Below are positions 62,020 through 64,000 of a stretch of DNA of 64,000 nucleotides, in pieces (positions within the stretch are counted from its first letter, which is position 1; each line of letters begins with the position of its first letter). The notes under the pieces are model-generated. The model was given only the letters and a program-made list of their open reading frames with translations. It was not told where the DNA came from and ran no database searches. The DNA is from Mesorhizobium sp. NFR06. GTDB taxonomy: Bacteria; Pseudomonadota; Alphaproteobacteria; Rhizobiales; Rhizobiaceae. The stretch spans positions 371,154 to 435,153 of the forward strand of contig NZ_FOVT01000003.1 in NCBI RefSeq assembly GCF_900115245.1, written 5' to 3'. The position numbers and the translations under genes are program-made.

Positions 62020-62562
62020 CTACCATTCCACGCTGAAGCCGAGCTTGGCGCCGATCGAGCGGCTGCCGGCGAAGTCTTTGAGGCTCGACTTGGCGAAGGC
62101 CTCGCCGAAGACCATGTAGCGGTCGTCGGCCCAGGAGAGCGATCCGCCGACACCGAGCCCGCCCCACAGTGGCTCGTCGTGCTCGTGCAGCGCCGTGCCC
62201 GAGACATCGACGTCATTGCCGTCGAGGAAGTCGTAGTAGAGGTTGGCGATGCCGTAGAGATGCGAGCGGCTGACCTTGCCCTGCGCGCCGGTCCAGGCAT
62301 CCTCATAGTCGAGCGACAGTCCGGCGCGGCCGATCAGGGCCTCGCTGCGGCTCAGCGACACCGCCGCGTCGAACGGATCGGGGAAGCCGTCGAAGCGCAC
62401 CGAGGAATAGGCAAGCTGCGCCTGCGGCGTAAGAGTCCACTTGCCTTGCAGCGCGATCTTCTGGCCGGTTTCGATGCTCAGCGCATAGCCAAAGCCGTTG
62501 TTGCCCTTGGCAAGCTCGCTGCCCAGCGTAGCCGACTTCAGGTCGCTGTCATACCACGTCAC
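62020..62562 (-). pseudogene. Truncated autotransporter beta-domain
   Basis: The 180 codons encode the C-terminal part of an autotransporter beta-barrel: alternating strands (WTLTPQAQLAYSSVRF, LIGRAGLSLDYEDAW, LYGIANLYYDFLDG, SIGAKLGFSVEW) ending in an aromatic residue, as outer-membrane proteins do. There is no signal peptide, passenger or N-terminal part of the barrel. The frame breaks off at an AT-rich stretch near 62563. Most likely the 3' remnant of a gene cut by rearrangement. Confidence 0.75.
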
Positions 62563-63380
62563 CTGAGGGATTTACAGAAGTTAATATAAGCTATCCTGAA
62601 TATAATCACCTAACTACACTTATCCTAACAGAGCACTGCACCTGATGCTGGCAGCGCTCGACTGAGGCGTAGCTTAGGCGATCAAGCGTGGGCAGTCCGA
62701 GCCGACGCTCAGGCCAAATGCACGCTTACAAGCGAGCGGACTCTGAACGGAAGCGATTAGAGGGCGAGGATGTATCTGATTTTCGCGATGGATCATTGTC
62801 CAGCCAGGCGAATAGTGTTTGTCACCCTGACCGTACTGAAACGTCGCCCGGATTGATCGGTAATCACGACCTCCTGGCTTGTGAGGGTGGAGCCGAGGTG
62901 CAGCGCAGAAGCGGTCGCCGTAACCGATCCATCCCGAGCGCCACGGCGGTGGGTGGAACAGGTGATGCAGATGGCCGTGCGCCGGACGGTTTTGAAACCG
63001 TCGACCCATCATCAGCTAGGTTGCGGCTCGATACAAGCTTATCGCTGGGTTCGACAAAGACGAGCTGAACGAGCGCCCTTCGCTTTCGGTATCGACTGTT
63101 GCTGGCGACATCAGTCGCTAGTTCCGCAGCTGGTCAGGACGATCCTCTCTGGCAGCCGATTTCAGAGAGAAGGCTGAAGGGAGAACGCCGCTGTTCAAGA
63201 TCGACTAATGTCCGCGTTGCGCGCAAACTCAGATTCAGTTCGGTCCAAAGCGAAGTCTGCTTTCAGCGATCCCATAGACAGCCTAGTACGACCGCTATGG
63301 GGCGCTAAGCGGTCCCCTCAACTTATCCCGGGCGGATGGACCGCGGATCAGCAATCCGGGTCCATCCGCGTGTCCACCCT
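62563..63380. other. 818-bp stretch without convincing gene
   Basis: Starts AT-rich (62575-62640), then contains overlapping short frames on both strands with no family-like sequence. A palindrome GACGGTTTTGAAACCGTC lies at 62985-63002, and a hairpin follows at 63332-63369. It may hold the remains of an inserted element that cut the autotransporter gene. Confidence 0.45.
63332..63369 (-). terminator. Long hairpin after the amino-acid binding-protein gene
   Basis: GCGGATGGACC (63332-63342) pairs with GGTCCATCCGC (63359-63369) over 11 bp, and the loop forms an inner CGGAT/ATCCG stem. It lies 12 nt beyond the stop of the binding-protein gene on the minus strand, so it probably ends or protects that mRNA. 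No T-run follows. Confidence 0.55.
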
Positions 63381-64000
63381 TCATTTGTTCAACTTCGCTT
63401 GCAATGCGTTGACGTCGTCGGTGGTCATCTCGCCGTCCGTCGTCACCTTGCCGTCGACGATCTTCCACAGACGGAACGGGCCGGTGATGTCGCCAAACTT
63501 GTCGAAGGAGACCGGACCGATGACGCCTTCATAGCGGATCGGCTTGCCGTCCTTAATCAGGCCGAGCGCCTTGGCGAATTCCTGCTTGCCCGCATAGATC
63601 GGCGTGCCTGCCGGATCGACCGCCTTGTACATGGCGTCCTTGATCTTGGCCGGATCTCCGGAGCCGGCGATGGCGATCGCCAGCCCGACGATGGCGCCAG
63701 CGTCATAGGAACGATCGGCGGCCGGGTTCGACGGCTCGATGCCGGAGAATTCCTTGTAGTTCTTGTTGAAATAGTCGGTCGAAGCGGTCGGGCTGGTGCC
63801 GGAAGAGGTGCCGTAGGCATCCCTGAGATAGTCGGCGCCGACGGAGTCGATGAAATCGGGGCTGTTCATGCCGTCATTGAGCAGGAACTTCTGCACGCCG
63901 CCCTGCGATATCCAAGTGCGGGCAACCGTGGCGCCGTCGACCGGCGTGCTGACGAGATAGAGCCCGTCCGGTTCGCCCGCCATCGCCGCCGTGACTTCCG
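63381..64000 (-). CDS. Branched-chain amino acid-type ABC substrate-binding protein (5' end outside window)
   Basis: The C-terminal ~206 residues of a LivJ/K-type periplasmic binding protein. Visible stretches: KFLLNDGMNSPDFIDSVG, RSYDAGAIVGLAIAIAGSGDPAKIKDAMYKA and ALGLIKDGKPIRYEGVIGPVSFDKFGDITGPFRLWKI, all characteristic of the family. The frame stays open to the end of the window, so the signal peptide and first lobe lie outside. Transporter partners are not visible. Ligand probably an amino acid or amide. Confidence 0.85.
   Translation of the reverse strand, partial: EVTAAMAGEPDGLYLVSTPVDGATVARTWISQGGVQKFLLNDGMNSPDFIDSVGADYLRDAYGTSSGTSPTASTDYFNKNYKEFSGIEPSNPAADRSYDAGAIVGLAIAIAGSGDPAKIKDAMYKAVDPAGTPIYAGKQEFAKALGLIKDGKPIRYEGVIGPVSFDKFGDITGPFRLWKIVDGKVTTDGEMTTDDVNALQAKLNK

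Noticed and set aside
62985..63002. GACGGTTTTGAAACCGTC, resembling a tRNA-Ser anticodon arm
   Set aside because: The surrounding sequence cannot form acceptor, D or T arms, so it is a simple palindrome, not a tRNA or clear attachment site.
1..64000. CRISPR arrays, rRNA operons, complete insertion sequences and replication origins
   Set aside because: No regularly spaced repeats, no rRNA or tRNA-like sequence, no intact transposase and no repABC or similar origin were seen.

Overview
The window comes from a high-GC alphaproteobacterium of the order Hyphomicrobiales, most likely a Mesorhizobium or close relative. The pointers are a second short FtsZ, RIME-like intergenic repeats, DUF982 and DUF1488 small proteins, trehalose synthesis tied to a glycogen-debranching-type enzyme, and a very high density of ABC importers and catabolic islands. 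No rRNA, tRNA or CRISPR array was found. Both ends cut genes: a LacI regulator at 1 and a branched-chain-amino-acid-type binding protein at 64000.

Left part (1-22.6 kb): metabolic genes. A LacI regulator diverges from a 2-hydroxyacid dehydrogenase. A leftward operon (GT4 glycosyltransferase, GH-type debranching enzyme, otsA, otsB) makes and handles trehalose and glucans. Then come a ROK regulator with a degenerate peptide-deformylase homologue, a lipoprotein sugar dehydrogenase with a DUF2231 membrane protein, a class III aminotransferase / FAD oxidoreductase / aldehyde dehydrogenase group, a hydroxyquinol pair (intradiol dioxygenase, maleylacetate reductase), a truncated FtsZ, a proline-racemase-family enzyme diverging from a DapA-like aldolase, and S-formylglutathione hydrolase.

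Middle small-gene region (22.8-31.1 kb): short, mostly leftward genes (NYN-LOTUS protein, zinc ribbon, basic peptides, three DUF982 proteins, DUF1488, transglutaminase-like protein, CspA). It also holds two kinds of interspersed repeat, a shared 20-nt upstream box, and a 139-bp tandem duplication with an odd poly-A replacement.

Sugar-acid island (31.1-42.9 kb): four enolase-superfamily dehydratase-like genes, a NIPSNAP protein, a GntR/FCD regulator, a four-gene CUT1 sugar importer and an RraA-type aldolase. Together they look like an uptake and dehydration route for one or more sugar acids.

Nitrogen and purine-like islands (43.6-61.9 kb): a rightward operon carries a Rieske oxygenase split over two polypeptides, a GST-like protein, an 8-oxoguanine-deaminase-like amidohydrolase and a complete BMP-type (nucleoside/purine) ABC importer. 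A leftward operon carries a second BMP importer with allophanate hydrolase, a cupin and two cysteine hydrolases. One of these has the D36/K142/C175 triad of biuret hydrolase, and the other is a candidate triuret hydrolase. A decayed tyrosine recombinase and two hairpins lie between the islands. A GntR regulator and a 14-bp inverted operator pair sit at the far end. The split oxygenase plus GST-like protein recalls the NdmC-NdmE arrangement of N7-methylxanthine demethylation and is the best candidate here for an undescribed system.
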